Assembly (NCBI RefSeq): GCF_026167525.1
Contig: NZ_CP110679.1
Span: forward strand, 1,674,001 to 1,738,000
Source of the DNA: Sphingomonas sp. M1-B02
Lineage (GTDB): Bacteria; Pseudomonadota; Alphaproteobacteria; Sphingomonadales; Sphingomonadaceae
DNA: 64,000 nt
Reading direction: 5' to 3'
The position numbers and the translations under genes are program-made. Numbering within the stretch: the stretch's first letter is position 1; every line of letters begins with the position of its first letter. Below are positions 1 through 8,428 of the stretch, in pieces. Below the pieces are notes generated by a model. That model made no database searches. It saw nothing but the letters and a program-made list of their open reading frames with translations, and was not told where the DNA came from.

Positions 1-987
1 TCGCTCGCGGTCGGGATCGATCGCCGCCGGCTGTTGCTCGGTCTTACCGCGCTGATGCTGGTGTCGGGACTGATGGTCGCGCATGCCCCGACCTACCTCA
101 TGCTGATGGCTGGCCGGGCGTTGCTCGGCATATCCGTCGGCGGCTTCTGGTCGATGTCCGCCGCCACGGTCATGCGTCTGGTGCCTCAGGATAAGGTACC
201 TAAGGCGCTGGCGCTTCTTAACGGCGGCAATGCGCTTGCCACCACCATCGCCGCACCGCTCGGGAGTTTCCTTGGCCAGTACATCGGCTGGCGAGGTGCG
301 TTCTTGATTGTCGTTCCGCTCGCGGCGACGACGTTCGTCTGGCAATGGCTGACTCTGCCATCGATGCCGTCGGTACGCTCCTCGGCAAGAGAGAGCGCCC
401 TCAGCGTTCTGCGCCGGCCCAAGGCGCGTTTCGGCATGGCCGCGATCGCCTTGCTGTTCATGGGCCAGTTCGCGCTGTTCACCTATCTGCGGCCGTTCCT
501 CGAGCATACCACCGGAGTGAGCGTCTCGCTCCTCTCAGCCATGCTCCTTGCGATGGGCTTGGCGGGTCTGGCCGGAACTTGGCTGATCGGTCGAGTTGTT
601 GCCTGGAGCCTGGCTACCACGCTGGTTGCAGCCCCCCTTGTCATGGCCCTCTTGGCCCTGGCCCTCATTCCCCTCGGCTCGATGCCCATCCCCACGGCCG
701 TTCTACTTGCGGGCTGGGGATTTGTCGGGACCGCATTGCCGGTCGCCTGGTGGACGTGGCTCAGCCGCACGCTTCCCGAAGAGGCTGAAGCTGCCGGGGG
801 GCTGATGGTCGCGGTCGTTCAGCTCGCGATCACCGTGGGAGCCGGCGGTGGCGGCCTGTTGTTCGACGCCTTCGGCGCCCGGGCGACCTTCCTGGCAGCT
901 GCCCTCCTGCTCGTTGGCTCCGCGCTGCTTGGCTGGGCCGGCGGCCGCTCCTCCGCTCCAATCCCCATCAAAGAAATAAGCCTATGA
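1..987 (+). CDS. MFS efflux transporter, NepI-like (5' truncated by window edge)
   Basis: An open frame runs in from base 1, so the true start lies upstream. The visible 329 residues are almost entirely hydrophobic membrane helices. The stretch GRALLGISVGGFWSMSAA followed by MRLVP, then APLGSFLGQYIGWR and GQFAFFTY-like GQFALFTYLRPF, match what I recall of the NepI purine ribonucleoside exporter of the major facilitator superfamily, which extrudes substrates by proton antiport in the inner membrane. The substrate here is inferred only. The stop overlaps the next start by ATGA at 984-987, so it is translationally coupled to the hydrolase. Codon use looks like its neighbours. Confidence 0.85.
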   Translation, partial: SLAVGIDRRRLLLGLTALMLVSGLMVAHAPTYLMLMAGRALLGISVGGFWSMSAATVMRLVPQDKVPKALALLNGGNALATTIAAPLGSFLGQYIGWRGAFLIVVPLAATTFVWQWLTLPSMPSVRSSARESALSVLRRPKARFGMAAIALLFMGQFALFTYLRPFLEHTTGVSVSLLSAMLLAMGLAGLAGTWLIGRVVAWSLATTLVAAPLVMALLALALIPLGSMPIPTAVLLAGWGFVGTALPVAWWTWLSRTLPEEAEAAGGLMVAVVQLAITVGAGGGGLLFDAFGARATFLAAALLLVGSALLGWAGGRSSAPIPIKEISL

Positions 988-2087
988 CAATCGATCCACG
1001 CCGAAGCGCCCGACGGCTCGCCACGTCGCGCAGCGCCGGCGCCGCGCTCGCCCTCGGCCTTCTAACCGCCGCCGCCATTCCCGTCTCAGCAAAGGCTCAA
1101 GATATTTCCAACAATGCCAACAATTTTTATGTCAGCGAGCAGGTGACGGTGCAGAAGGTCACCTTCAAGAACCAGTACGGCCTGCGCGTCGCCGGTAATC
1201 TCTTTATGCCGAAGACCCTCGACCGCAACGCCAGCAATGCTGCTATCATTGTCGGCCACCCAATGGGTGCAGTGAAGGAGCAAAGCTCCAACCTCTACGC
1301 CACCAAGCTTGCCGAGCGTGGTTTCGTCACCCTTTCGCTCGACCTGTCCTTCTGGGGCGAGAGCGAGGGCCAGCCGCGCAATGCCGTCGCCCCCGAGATG
1401 TATGCCGAGGATTTCAACGCCGCTGTCGATTTCCTGCGGACCCAGGCGTTCGTGGATCGGGAGCGCATCGGCGTGCTCGGCATCTGCGGCAGCGGTAGCT
1501 TCGTCATCAGCGCAGCCAAGATCGATCCACGGATGAAGGCGATTGCCACGGTCAGCATGTACGACATGGGTTCGGCAAGCAGGAACGGGCTGCGCCAGGG
1601 CCAGTCACTCGCCCAGCGCAAGCAGATGATCGCGGCGGCGGCCGAGCAGCGGGACGTCGAGTTCGCTGGCGGCAAGATCGAATATGTCGGCGGAACCACG
1701 GATCAGCTGACTGCGGAGACCGACCCGATCCAGCGCGAATTCTATGATTTCTACCGCACCCCGCGCGGCGAGTTCACGCCGAAGGGATCCACCCCGCTGC
1801 TCACGACGCATCCCACGTTGACCAGCAGCGTCAAGTTCATGAACTTCTACCCCTTCAACGACATCGAGACGATCTCGCCGCGCCCGATGCTGTTCATCAC
1901 CGGCGATCGGGCGCACTCGCGCGAATTCAGCGAGGACGCATTTCGCCGGGCTGCCGAGCCCAAGGAACTCGTGATGGTACCGGGCGCTGGCCATGTGGAC
2001 CTCTACGACCGCGTAAACCCGATCCCGTTCGATCGGCTGGCATCGTTCTTCACCACCACCCTCCCGACGACAGGAGCAGCAAAGTGA
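984..2087 (+). CDS. Secreted alpha/beta hydrolase, YcjY/dienelactone-hydrolase-like
   Basis: 367 residues. The N-terminus is a twin-basic region followed by a hydrophobic stretch ending VSAKAQ, a plausible export signal. The fold shows the beta-strand HPMGAV oxyanion region, the elbow GVLGICGSGS with a Cys in the nucleophile place (as in dienelactone hydrolase), an acid-loop region LFITGD and a late GAGHVDLYD histidine. Family members hydrolyse small esters or lactones; the substrate is unknown. The start is the ATG of the ATGA overlap with the transporter, and the stop overlaps the cupin GTG, so the genes form one operon. Confidence 0.8.
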   Translation: MTIDPRRSARRLATSRSAGAALALGLLTAAAIPVSAKAQDISNNANNFYVSEQVTVQKVTFKNQYGLRVAGNLFMPKTLDRNASNAAIIVGHPMGAVKEQSSNLYATKLAERGFVTLSLDLSFWGESEGQPRNAVAPEMYAEDFNAAVDFLRTQAFVDRERIGVLGICGSGSFVISAAKIDPRMKAIATVSMYDMGSASRNGLRQGQSLAQRKQMIAAAAEQRDVEFAGGKIEYVGGTTDQLTAETDPIQREFYDFYRTPRGEFTPKGSTPLLTTHPTLTSSVKFMNFYPFNDIETISPRPMLFITGDRAHSREFSEDAFRRAAEPKELVMVPGAGHVDLYDRVNPIPFDRLASFFTTTLPTTGAAK

Positions 2088-2599
2088 GCAGCCTTCTGAC
2101 CATCCGCGACCGCGCCGCGCCCGTTTTGGCCATGCTTGCCGCCATCGGCATGACCTCGACTGCAATCGCCCAAGAAAGGGCACCTACCATGGAAGTGACA
2201 CGCAAAGCCGACCAGAAGACCATGGCCGGCCCGGCGGAGTGGTTTACCGGCAAGGTCACGATCACCGGCTCGTTCCAGCGCCCTGACCCGTCCCGCGTTG
2301 GCGGTGCCATCGTCCACTTCGAGCCCGGCGCTCGGACCGCCTGGCACAAGCACCCGCTGGGCCAGACCTTGATTGTCACCGAAGGGGTGGGTTGGACCCA
2401 AATCGAGGGCGGCCGGAAACTCGAATTCTATGCCGGCGACGTGCTGTGGAGCCCGGCCGACCATAAGCATTGGCACGGCGCCACGCCTACGGCGGCCATG
2501 ACTCACATCGCCATTCAGGAGGCACAGAACGGCTCACCGGTAACGTGGATGGAGCATGTCACCGACGAACAGTATCTCGCCGGGCCGACGCATCCGTGA
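2084..2599 (+). CDS. Secreted single-domain cupin protein
   Basis: 171 residues from a GTG start overlapping the previous stop (GTGA), with AGGAG about 7 bases upstream. A hydrophobic signal ending TAIAQ precedes a cupin barrel. Motif 1 is seen as WHKHPLGQTLIVTEG, with the usual Glu replaced by Gln, and motif 2 as GDVLWSPADHKHWHGA. These His residues would bind a metal. The ending VTWMEHVTDEQY is typical of cupins often labelled mandelonitrile-lyase-like or quercetinase-like. It probably works with the adjacent hydrolase on the same small molecule; this is inferred from the operon only. Confidence 0.8.
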   Translation: MSSLLTIRDRAAPVLAMLAAIGMTSTAIAQERAPTMEVTRKADQKTMAGPAEWFTGKVTITGSFQRPDPSRVGGAIVHFEPGARTAWHKHPLGQTLIVTEGVGWTQIEGGRKLEFYAGDVLWSPADHKHWHGATPTAAMTHIAIQEAQNGSPVTWMEHVTDEQYLAGPTHP

Positions 2600-3097
2600 G
2601 AAGCGACGGTCGAATGGCGATCATGCTTGCCACTGGCATCCTCGGCGCTGCGTGCAGCGCCGAGGAGCGAACTGCCAGCCCGACGGCTCGCACGAAAGAC
2701 ACAGCGCCAGAAAGCCAAGTGAGCCCCAAACCCAAGCGGGCAAAGCAGGGAGATCGAATTCTCATCTCGTCGGATCGGGGGATGCTCACCGCCGAACTAG
2801 CCGATAACGATGCTGCTCAAGCGCTGGTGAGAATGCTGCCGATCACAATCGAGATGCGTGATCATCTGCGGCGGGAGAAAACGGGAAATCTACCCTTCGC
2901 CCTTGCCAGAGATGCCGCGGAAAGTGGATTTTTCGACAGGAACGGTGGGGCTGTGGGGGAGCGATGATTTCGTCATCTATTACCGTAAAGGTCAGCTACC
3001 CCCGCCTGGTATCGTTGTTCTCGGTCAAGTGATTGGAGACCTTTCGAGCTTCGAGCGAGACGGTCCCGTAAACATTCGCGTTCAGCGCGCGAACTAA
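2596..3097 (+). pseudogene. Cyclophilin-like fold lipoprotein, frameshifted
   Basis: A GTG at 2596 overlaps the cupin stop (another GTGA junction) and starts a lipoprotein signal with lipobox ILGAAC. The body (ISSDRGMLTAEL, ALVRMLPITIEMRDHL, EKTGNLP) matches the first half of the small bacterial cyclophilin-like domain. The second half (VDFSTGTVGLWGSDDFVIYY, then GIVVLGQVIGDLSSF) continues in the next frame. The switch lies around 2890-2910, so the total length is one base off a multiple of three. It is either a recent frameshift or a sequencing error. A more decayed partial copy lies at 59.24-59.48 kb. Confidence 0.65.
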
Positions 3098-3137
3098 TGG
3101 TTTGTCATTCTCAAACACCAGTGCACACCAAGCGAGG

Positions 3138-3357
3138 ATGGCAGCTTCTAAGAAGATCGTTTGCATCGACGAAGGTCCAGATGGAAGCGCGTTGCCGACA
3201 GGCAGCTCATGATACAGGCGGTCCGGCCGATTGTAGGGCGAGTCCCCACAGGCGGCATTTCCCGTGCAAACGCCGAAGCGGACCTTGGAAATCGTTGAGC
3301 TACCGAAGGGTCTCGACCACATCCCTGTGGGCGCTCGTGCGTGCGCGGCCTGGATTT
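3138..3357 (+). pseudogene. Relic of an unrecognised short gene
   Basis: Protein-like runs appear in successive frames: MAASKKIVCIDEGPDGSALP, then IQAVRPIVGRVPTGGISRA, then EIVELPKGLDHIPVG. Each is broken by a stop or frameshift. The composition is unlike random shadow frames and the pieces are in order, so I read this as a decayed gene of unknown function. Its 3' end runs into the left edge of the duplicated MNT segment. Confidence 0.3.
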
Positions 3358-4016
3358 GGTAACGGGCTCGATATCGCCGACGTCCCGCAGGCTGCATGAC
3401 GGCGGTTCTGCCCGTCTGCCCTATGACGGGACGGCTGGGCGCCGCGTACCACCGGGCGCATTAAAACGGTGCGCTGATCCCCCTGCCCCGCTAGAACCTC
3501 GCACCGATGCGCACCGACCTCGATCATCTGCCCGCCGCCAAGCGTCACGAACTCGCGGCGATCGTGCGCATCCTTTTCGCCGAGTTTGAGGACGCGCTTG
3601 CGGGCCGCAACGCTCCCCACCGAAAGGCAGGGCGGATCCTCAAGATCATCCTGTTCGGCTCCTACGCCCGCGGCGACTGGGTAGCCGATCCCGTCGGCGG
3701 CTATTATTCGGACTATGATCTGCTGGTCGTGGTCAACCACGACGAACTCGCCGACGTCACCGAATATTGGGCACAGGCCGACGACCATCTGCTGCGCGAG
3801 CAGACCGTGACTGGCAAATTGCGCACGCCGGTCAATTTCATCGTCCACAGCCTTTCCGACGTGAACGCCCAGCTGAAGCGCGGACGGCCGTTTTTCGTCG
3901 ATATCGTCCGGGATGGCATCGCGCTCTATGAGGCGCCAGACCACCCATTTGAGCAGGCGAAGCCGCTGTCGCCAGAGGCTGCGCTGGCTGAAGCACGGGG
4001 CTATTTTGACGAGTGG
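3325..4016 (+). repeat. Large direct repeat, copy A (with 26055-26746)
   Basis: About 690 bases nearly identical to 26055-26746 (offset 22730), with only scattered substitutions. It covers the last codons of a gene that is intact only at the second site (25632-26129), the 108-base intergenic stretch and codons 1-170 of the MNT/HEPN gene. Identity stops abruptly after GAGTGG at 4016. Confidence 0.9.
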
Positions 4017-4403
4017 TTTGCAAGCGTAGCGCCGTTCATCCGGGGAGCTTCATATGCCCAGCGGGACGGCGATCTGAAGAAAGCGGCGTTTGACCTGCAC
4101 CAAGCTACAGAACGGCTATATCACTGCATCTCCCTTGTATTTACTCTTTATAGCCCGAAGAGTCACAAGCTGAACTTCTTACGATCGCACGCCGAACCGC
4201 TAGCACCCGGGCTAATCGAGGCATGGCCCCGCGACACCCGGTCCTCGCAACGAAGCTTCGAGCTACTTCGCCGCGCGTATGTGGATGCGCGGTACTCGCC
4301 CCACTATCGAATTACGGAAGCCGAACTTTACTGGCTGATCGAACGAGTCGGTGTGTTGTCCGAGCTAGTTCGACAAGCGTGCGGGGCGCGCCTGTCGCGT
4401 TGA
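3507..4403 (+). CDS. Nucleotidyltransferase-HEPN fusion protein, copy A
   Basis: 298 residues. The N-terminal half is a minimal nucleotidyltransferase: GSYARGD at 51-57 and SDYDLL with Asp69 and Asp71 give the GS...DxD active site. The C-terminal half is helical and HEPN-like (LHQATERLYHC, then SPKSHKLNFLRS and LLRRAYVDARYSPHY). I see no clear Rx4-6H ribonuclease motif. MNT and HEPN pairs act in toxin-antitoxin systems where the MNT part adenylylates or otherwise blocks the HEPN part; fused forms are common and poorly understood. Residues 1-170 are almost identical to copy B at 26237, while the rest diverges sharply. No partner gene is intact beside this copy. Confidence 0.8.
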   Translation: MRTDLDHLPAAKRHELAAIVRILFAEFEDALAGRNAPHRKAGRILKIILFGSYARGDWVADPVGGYYSDYDLLVVVNHDELADVTEYWAQADDHLLREQTVTGKLRTPVNFIVHSLSDVNAQLKRGRPFFVDIVRDGIALYEAPDHPFEQAKPLSPEAALAEARGYFDEWFASVAPFIRGASYAQRDGDLKKAAFDLHQATERLYHCISLVFTLYSPKSHKLNFLRSHAEPLAPGLIEAWPRDTRSSQRSFELLRRAYVDARYSPHYRITEAELYWLIERVGVLSELVRQACGARLSR

Positions 4404-4583
4404 ATGGTCCCACTGAATGTCCAGCTGGCGAACCGGCCCCAACGTCGCACCCAGTATACTCAAATAGCCCCTTTACGCCCCTTGCGGCCGTTCAGCTGCT
4501 CCGACGATGCCCGGAAGCTGTTGCTTGTTCGCGTGGTTCTTTTGCTTCAGGTCACGCGTTGTCTTGGTCAGGAGACTTGAGCC

Positions 4584-5291
4584 ATGTCGGATTCCACCAC
4601 TGCGAACCTTGCTGCGCTACGCAAGCCGTTTCCGGGCGAGAGTGGCGCCTATGGCAAAGCGCGCCAGGATTTGCTCGCCGACGAGATTGAACTGCAGCGG
4701 TACATCGATCGCGTATCGGCGAAGCGACAGTCGCTCCCTGATGGTCCGCTGATCGAAAAAGACTATCGGTTCAAGGATACGAACGGCGACGACGTCGGAT
4801 TGATCGAATTGTTCGGGGACCACGATACGCTTGTCACATATTTTTGGATGTACGGTCCGGAGCGCGACCGCCCCTGCCCAATGTGTACAAATCTGCTTGG
4901 TCCACTGGATGCCAATGCCAACGACTTGACGCAGCGTGTTGCTCTGGCGGTCATCGGCCGCTCGACAGTTGAGCGGCAACTCGCTTTTGCTCAGGAGCGC
5001 GGTTGGCATGCCCTCCGGTTCCATCAGACTCTAGAAGACGACTACGCGCTCGATTTTGGGGGTCTTGACCCCAAATCCGGCGCTGAATGGCCCGTGATGG
5101 CCGTGTTCAACAAGAATGGAAGTGGCGAGAACGCTGAAATCCGGCTTTTCTGGAAGGGCGAGATGACCGGCGAGATGGCCGACGAGGGCAAGGACCCGCG
5201 CGGTGGTCCTGACCTCTCGCCGTTATGGACCGTGCTTGATCTCACGCCGAGAGGGCGCGGTGATAAGTGGTACCCGAAGCTCGCTTACTGA
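4584..5291 (+). CDS. DUF899 family thioredoxin-like protein
   Basis: 235 residues with AGGAG 9 bases before the ATG. The FWMYGPERDRPCPMCTNLL core, ALAVIGRSTVERQLAFA and FHQTLEDDYALDFGG are the hallmarks of DUF899, a thioredoxin-fold cytosolic family in which CPMC is the probable redox dithiol. The substrate is unknown. The gene appears monocistronic, 180 bases after the MNT/HEPN gene. Confidence 0.85.
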   Translation: MSDSTTANLAALRKPFPGESGAYGKARQDLLADEIELQRYIDRVSAKRQSLPDGPLIEKDYRFKDTNGDDVGLIELFGDHDTLVTYFWMYGPERDRPCPMCTNLLGPLDANANDLTQRVALAVIGRSTVERQLAFAQERGWHALRFHQTLEDDYALDFGGLDPKSGAEWPVMAVFNKNGSGENAEIRLFWKGEMTGEMADEGKDPRGGPDLSPLWTVLDLTPRGRGDKWYPKLAY

Positions 5292-5435
5292 AACATCCAA
5301 TAGGCAGAAATACCTCAAGTGATTGCAGTGGGTCGATCGCACCTGGTCCGCTCTGTGCCTCAATACTGGTCGTTCGCCGAAGCGTCGGTCAAGACCGGAA
5401 GCAGCCATTCGTTAATGGCGGGGGCAATTGGGTGA

Positions 5436-5540
5436 ATTAGGGCCCAGCCGCTTTCGGGCTGGGGCCTCAAGTTTCCGGCCGTTCATTCAGCTTCGACGCA
5501 ACGCCAACTCGCGCCCTTGGTCCGGTCGCTCGGCGAGGAT
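5436..5540 (+). repeat. Intergenic repeat, partner of 15985-16092
   Basis: The 5292-5630 gap holds no gene. Within it, roughly 105 bases (from CAGCCGCTTTCGGGCTGGGG to GGTCGCTCGGCGAGG) match 15985-16092 at roughly 85 percent by eye, in the same orientation. CCGCTTTCGGGCTGG is the best conserved part. Confidence 0.7.
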
Positions 5541-5630
5541 TCTGAGATCCCGACAGCGGTCTATTCACGGCAATGGCACGCTCCCCGTGCTGGAGCTATA
5601 ACACTGCACGCGCGGGTCGATGCCAAAGCA

Positions 5631-6926
5631 TTAGAATAAGTTGAATGTAAGTGGGATGCGCAGGCTCGTACGTAGATCGGTTGCATCTTCCGTCGCGCCT
5701 ATTTCGACGTTCCAATTGAGCGTCGTCTTGGGACTGACTCGGTAGCTCATGCCGAACAGCAGGCGTCCGAGCTGCAGGTCGCGGGTGAGCACGGTCATCG
5801 GGTCGCTGAGCACGCCGTTCTGCGGGTTGATCGTTTGCAGACGCGTCTCGGTGCCGTTGACGATGGTGAGCGCATAGCCGAGGCTGAATGAGGTCCGCGG
5901 GTTGAGCGACACCGCAATGCCGACGCTCGCCGACGGCGCCCCGCCCGGGCTGACCCGGTCGACAAAGGCGCTGCCGATCGTCCCGCCGATCTTGCGGCTG
6001 AAATTATAGGTGTAGCTCATGGTGCCGAACAAGACAGCGGGGTCGGTCGGCAATACGGCGGTGAGGTTCGGGGTGACTCCCCAAAAGCCAGCGCCGGTCG
6101 CGGCCTCCAGCGGATTACCAAGCGCGTCCCGTGGGACCGCAAACGGATCGGTGCCGGTCGGGGCCACCGCCTGCACCCCCGCGATCAGATAGGGTAATCC
6201 GCCGCCGCCGTCGGTGACCTGGTACCGCATCCCGAAATCCACGTCGCCGAGATTGCCGTTGGTAATCGAGCGGTCGGTCCCGGTCTGCGCATTGCCGTTG
6301 TTGACGACCGGCGCGAGCGTCGACTGGTCCGACCGGCGGACATAAGGCAGCCGCCCATTGATCTCGAAGCGGCTGCTCACGCCGAGCCGAGCGACGATCG
6401 CCGCCGTCATCACATTCTGGCGGCTCTCGTTGATGTCGAAGGCACCGATTAGCACCGCCTCGGGAATTGCCACACCGCGAAACACGACGCGGTTGCGATC
6501 TGCATGGGCATATTCGAACGCGCCCTCAATCGTCAGCCGGCCGCTGCTCGTGATGATCCCGCCCTGATCGGCGAGCACCGCGACCTCGACCTGCCGCTGG
6601 TCGGTCGGCGCCTCGCCGACGGCCATGACCTCGCCGGCCTGCCTCGCGGAGGGCGGCGGCGAGGGCGGCAGCGGCACTGCGGTCGGGCTGTTCGAAGCAG
6701 CTTCCGTCTGCCCGTCGTTTGCCGGTATCCTCGCAACAAGCTGCGCTTCAAGCGCCTGTAGCCGCATGCTTTGGCGATCGATTGCCGCACGCTGCTCCTC
6801 GATCAGCGCGCGTTCGGCCGCGATTTCCTTGCGCAGCGTCGCAACATCACCAGAAACGGACTGCGCCGAAGCGACCCCGCTCAATCCGATCGCGGCGCCG
6901 AGAGCCGTGCCGAGCAATAGCTTCAT
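5631..6926 (-). CDS. FapF-like outer-membrane protein: coiled coil plus beta-barrel
   Basis: 431 residues with a signal peptide ending GVASAQ. Residues about 25-62 are a heptad-patterned coiled coil (LRKEIAAERALIEEQRAAI), followed by a Pro-rich linker at about 75-95. From about 115 there are alternating beta-strands ending LRIPLTFNLF, with the terminal Phe typical of outer-membrane barrels. This order (helix, linker, barrel) is that of FapF, the trimeric channel that exports Fap amyloid subunits across the outer membrane. The start has AGGAG at correct spacing and lies 8 bases after the FapE-position gene. It is the last gene of a five-gene minus-strand operon. A generic transporter barrel is the alternative. 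Confidence 0.65.
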   Translation of the reverse strand: MKLLLGTALGAAIGLSGVASAQSVSGDVATLRKEIAAERALIEEQRAAIDRQSMRLQALEAQLVARIPANDGQTEAASNSPTAVPLPPSPPPSARQAGEVMAVGEAPTDQRQVEVAVLADQGGIITSSGRLTIEGAFEYAHADRNRVVFRGVAIPEAVLIGAFDINESRQNVMTAAIVARLGVSSRFEINGRLPYVRRSDQSTLAPVVNNGNAQTGTDRSITNGNLGDVDFGMRYQVTDGGGGLPYLIAGVQAVAPTGTDPFAVPRDALGNPLEAATGAGFWGVTPNLTAVLPTDPAVLFGTMSYTYNFSRKIGGTIGSAFVDRVSPGGAPSASVGIAVSLNPRTSFSLGYALTIVNGTETRLQTINPQNGVLSDPMTVLTRDLQLGRLLFGMSYRVSPKTTLNWNVEIGATEDATDLRTSLRIPLTFNLF

Positions 6927-6934
6927 TTTCTCTC

Positions 6935-7690
6935 CTAAAGTCCGCCGGGCGCGCGAACGAGCACGGACTCGACCGCCATGCGCTGGGCGGCGAAGGCCCC
7001 CGCCAGCAATTGCGGCGACACGCCCTGCAGTTCGACGTTGATTGCACTCACGGTCTCGATCGAGCGATTGTCGGCGGCATTGGCCACGACGATGCCGGTT
7101 GCACTACCTACAAGCTGGCGGATCTCTAGACTGGGTGAGGCGAGGATCACCGCCGCCCCCGTGTCGCTGGTCTCGATCCGGAAGGCGCCCGGTGCGGCCG
7201 CAACGGAGGGGCCGTTGGCGGTCACCGGCACCGGGGTTTCCCCCTGCCCCGACGGCCAGGTCTCGGGCCCGCTATTGACCACGTTGACGTTGCTCGCATT
7301 GATCGACCGGCCGGGAACGATCGTCGTCCCCGCCGGCGACCGATCGACCGTCACGATTGGGATCCCGCCCGATGAACTGGTCCGTACCGTCGTCGCTCCG
7401 GGCGGCAGTGGCACCTGGTTGGTACCGTTGGTGAAAACGCGGATGCCCGCATTAGGCCCGTCGCTGGTATAGACGGTGTGAAGGACAAGCACTCCGTCAA
7501 CGCGCGTCTGAATGTCGATGCCGATCGCGACATTGAGCCCGTTGGGCAGTTCGACGCCGCCGCGCATCTGCGCGAGCAACGTGTCGGGAACTCGCTCTGC
7601 GGTGGCGATGCAGGCGGTAAGACAGGCATCGATCTCGACCGGCGCGGTCGCGCCGAGACTGAATATCAGCAGAAGACCGGACGCGAGCAT
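6935..7690 (-). CDS. Secreted protein in the FapE position
   Basis: 251 residues with a hydrophobic signal (LLLIFSLGATAP). A CLTAC pair follows at about 23-27, then RGGVELPNGLNVAIGIDI, a block of likely beta-structure with conserved Gly-Asn turns. The C-terminal half (IETVSAINVELQGVSPQLLAG) looks like a beta-rich domain. I do not recognise the family with certainty; by gene order (D, then this, then F) it corresponds to FapE, a minor fibre component in Pseudomonas. The start ATG overlaps the C39 gene stop by one base (TGATG), so the two are translationally coupled. Confidence 0.55.
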   Translation of the reverse strand: MLASGLLLIFSLGATAPVEIDACLTACIATAERVPDTLLAQMRGGVELPNGLNVAIGIDIQTRVDGVLVLHTVYTSDGPNAGIRVFTNGTNQVPLPPGATTVRTSSSGGIPIVTVDRSPAGTTIVPGRSINASNVNVVNSGPETWPSGQGETPVPVTANGPSVAAAPGAFRIETSDTGAAVILASPSLEIRQLVGSATGIVVANAADNRSIETVSAINVELQGVSPQLLAGAFAAQRMAVESVLVRAPGGL

Positions 7691-8424
7691 CAGAATTCCC
7701 TCGGTAACGGTGCGGGCAGGTTGAGCGGGCGGGTCAGCGCCAGCCCGGCGAGGTCGAGCGCCTCGGCTTGTGCATAGAAGCGCCCTCGCGGGGCGCGGGC
7801 GAGATCCGGCGAGCTATTGAAATTGCCGCCCGCGCTCCTGCCGTTGATGACGAAAAACACGCCGTTCCACTGCCTAGCGAATGTCGCGGCGTCCTCGCGG
7901 CGTAGCCCTAGAGAGGGGTCGCCCAATAGCAAGGTCCGGCCTTCGAACCCCTTGACGACGACGAAGTGCTTGTAGCCGTTGAAGTCGATCAGCGCGATGC
8001 CGGGGGTGCCGGCCTTGGCGATCTGATCGAGCGTCACGCGATAGCCGTCGGCTGCGATCCCGCGCGCGGCGAGATATCGCTTCATGTCCAACAGCGAAAA
8101 GCCGAGTTTGCGAATCTGGTCCTGCTCGCCATCGCGGAACATGTCGATGAACACGGTCTGCTCGGTCTGCCGATCGCCATAGTGGTAGCGCAACAGCGTG
8201 GCGAGCGCCGCCGAACCACAGCTAAAATCATATTGCTGGCGCACCACGGTTTCGAAGCGGCGCCCGAGCAGCGACGTGACCGGCAGCTGGAAATCGAGCA
8301 CCCCGCCCGAGGCAAGCCGGCTGCCGCGTTCGGGTAATGGCGCGCTCGCGCAGCCGCCGAGGGCCGCCAGCATCGCTAGCATCGCCGGCGCCGCGCAACG
8401 CGAAGGAAGGTCCCGCGATCGCAT
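7690..8424 (-). CDS. C39-family peptidase lipoprotein, FapD-like
   Basis: 244 residues. The N-terminus is a lipoprotein signal with the lipobox Cys at 25 (ALGGC). The C39 papain-like triad is visible: Cys69 in QQYDFSCGSAAL, His153 in NGYKHFVVVKG and Asp169 in LLLGDPSLG, with GFSLLDMKRYLAARG between. Stand-alone periplasmic C39 proteins of this size sit in Fap operons as FapD and are needed for fibre export. The ATG lies 4 bases after the upstream small gene and the stop overlaps the next start. ABC-type bacteriocin processing is less likely because no ABC transporter is nearby. Confidence 0.75.
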   Translation of the reverse strand: MRSRDLPSRCAAPAMLAMLAALGGCASAPLPERGSRLASGGVLDFQLPVTSLLGRRFETVVRQQYDFSCGSAALATLLRYHYGDRQTEQTVFIDMFRDGEQDQIRKLGFSLLDMKRYLAARGIAADGYRVTLDQIAKAGTPGIALIDFNGYKHFVVVKGFEGRTLLLGDPSLGLRREDAATFARQWNGVFFVINGRSAGGNFNSSPDLARAPRGRFYAQAEALDLAGLALTRPLNLPAPLPREF

Positions 8425-8428
8425 ACGA

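Noticed and set aside
3300..3944. 214-codon minus-strand frame opposite MNT/HEPN copy A (and its twin at 26048-26854)
   Set aside because: It exists only because it mirrors the conserved MNT coding strand; motifs on the plus strand are decisive.
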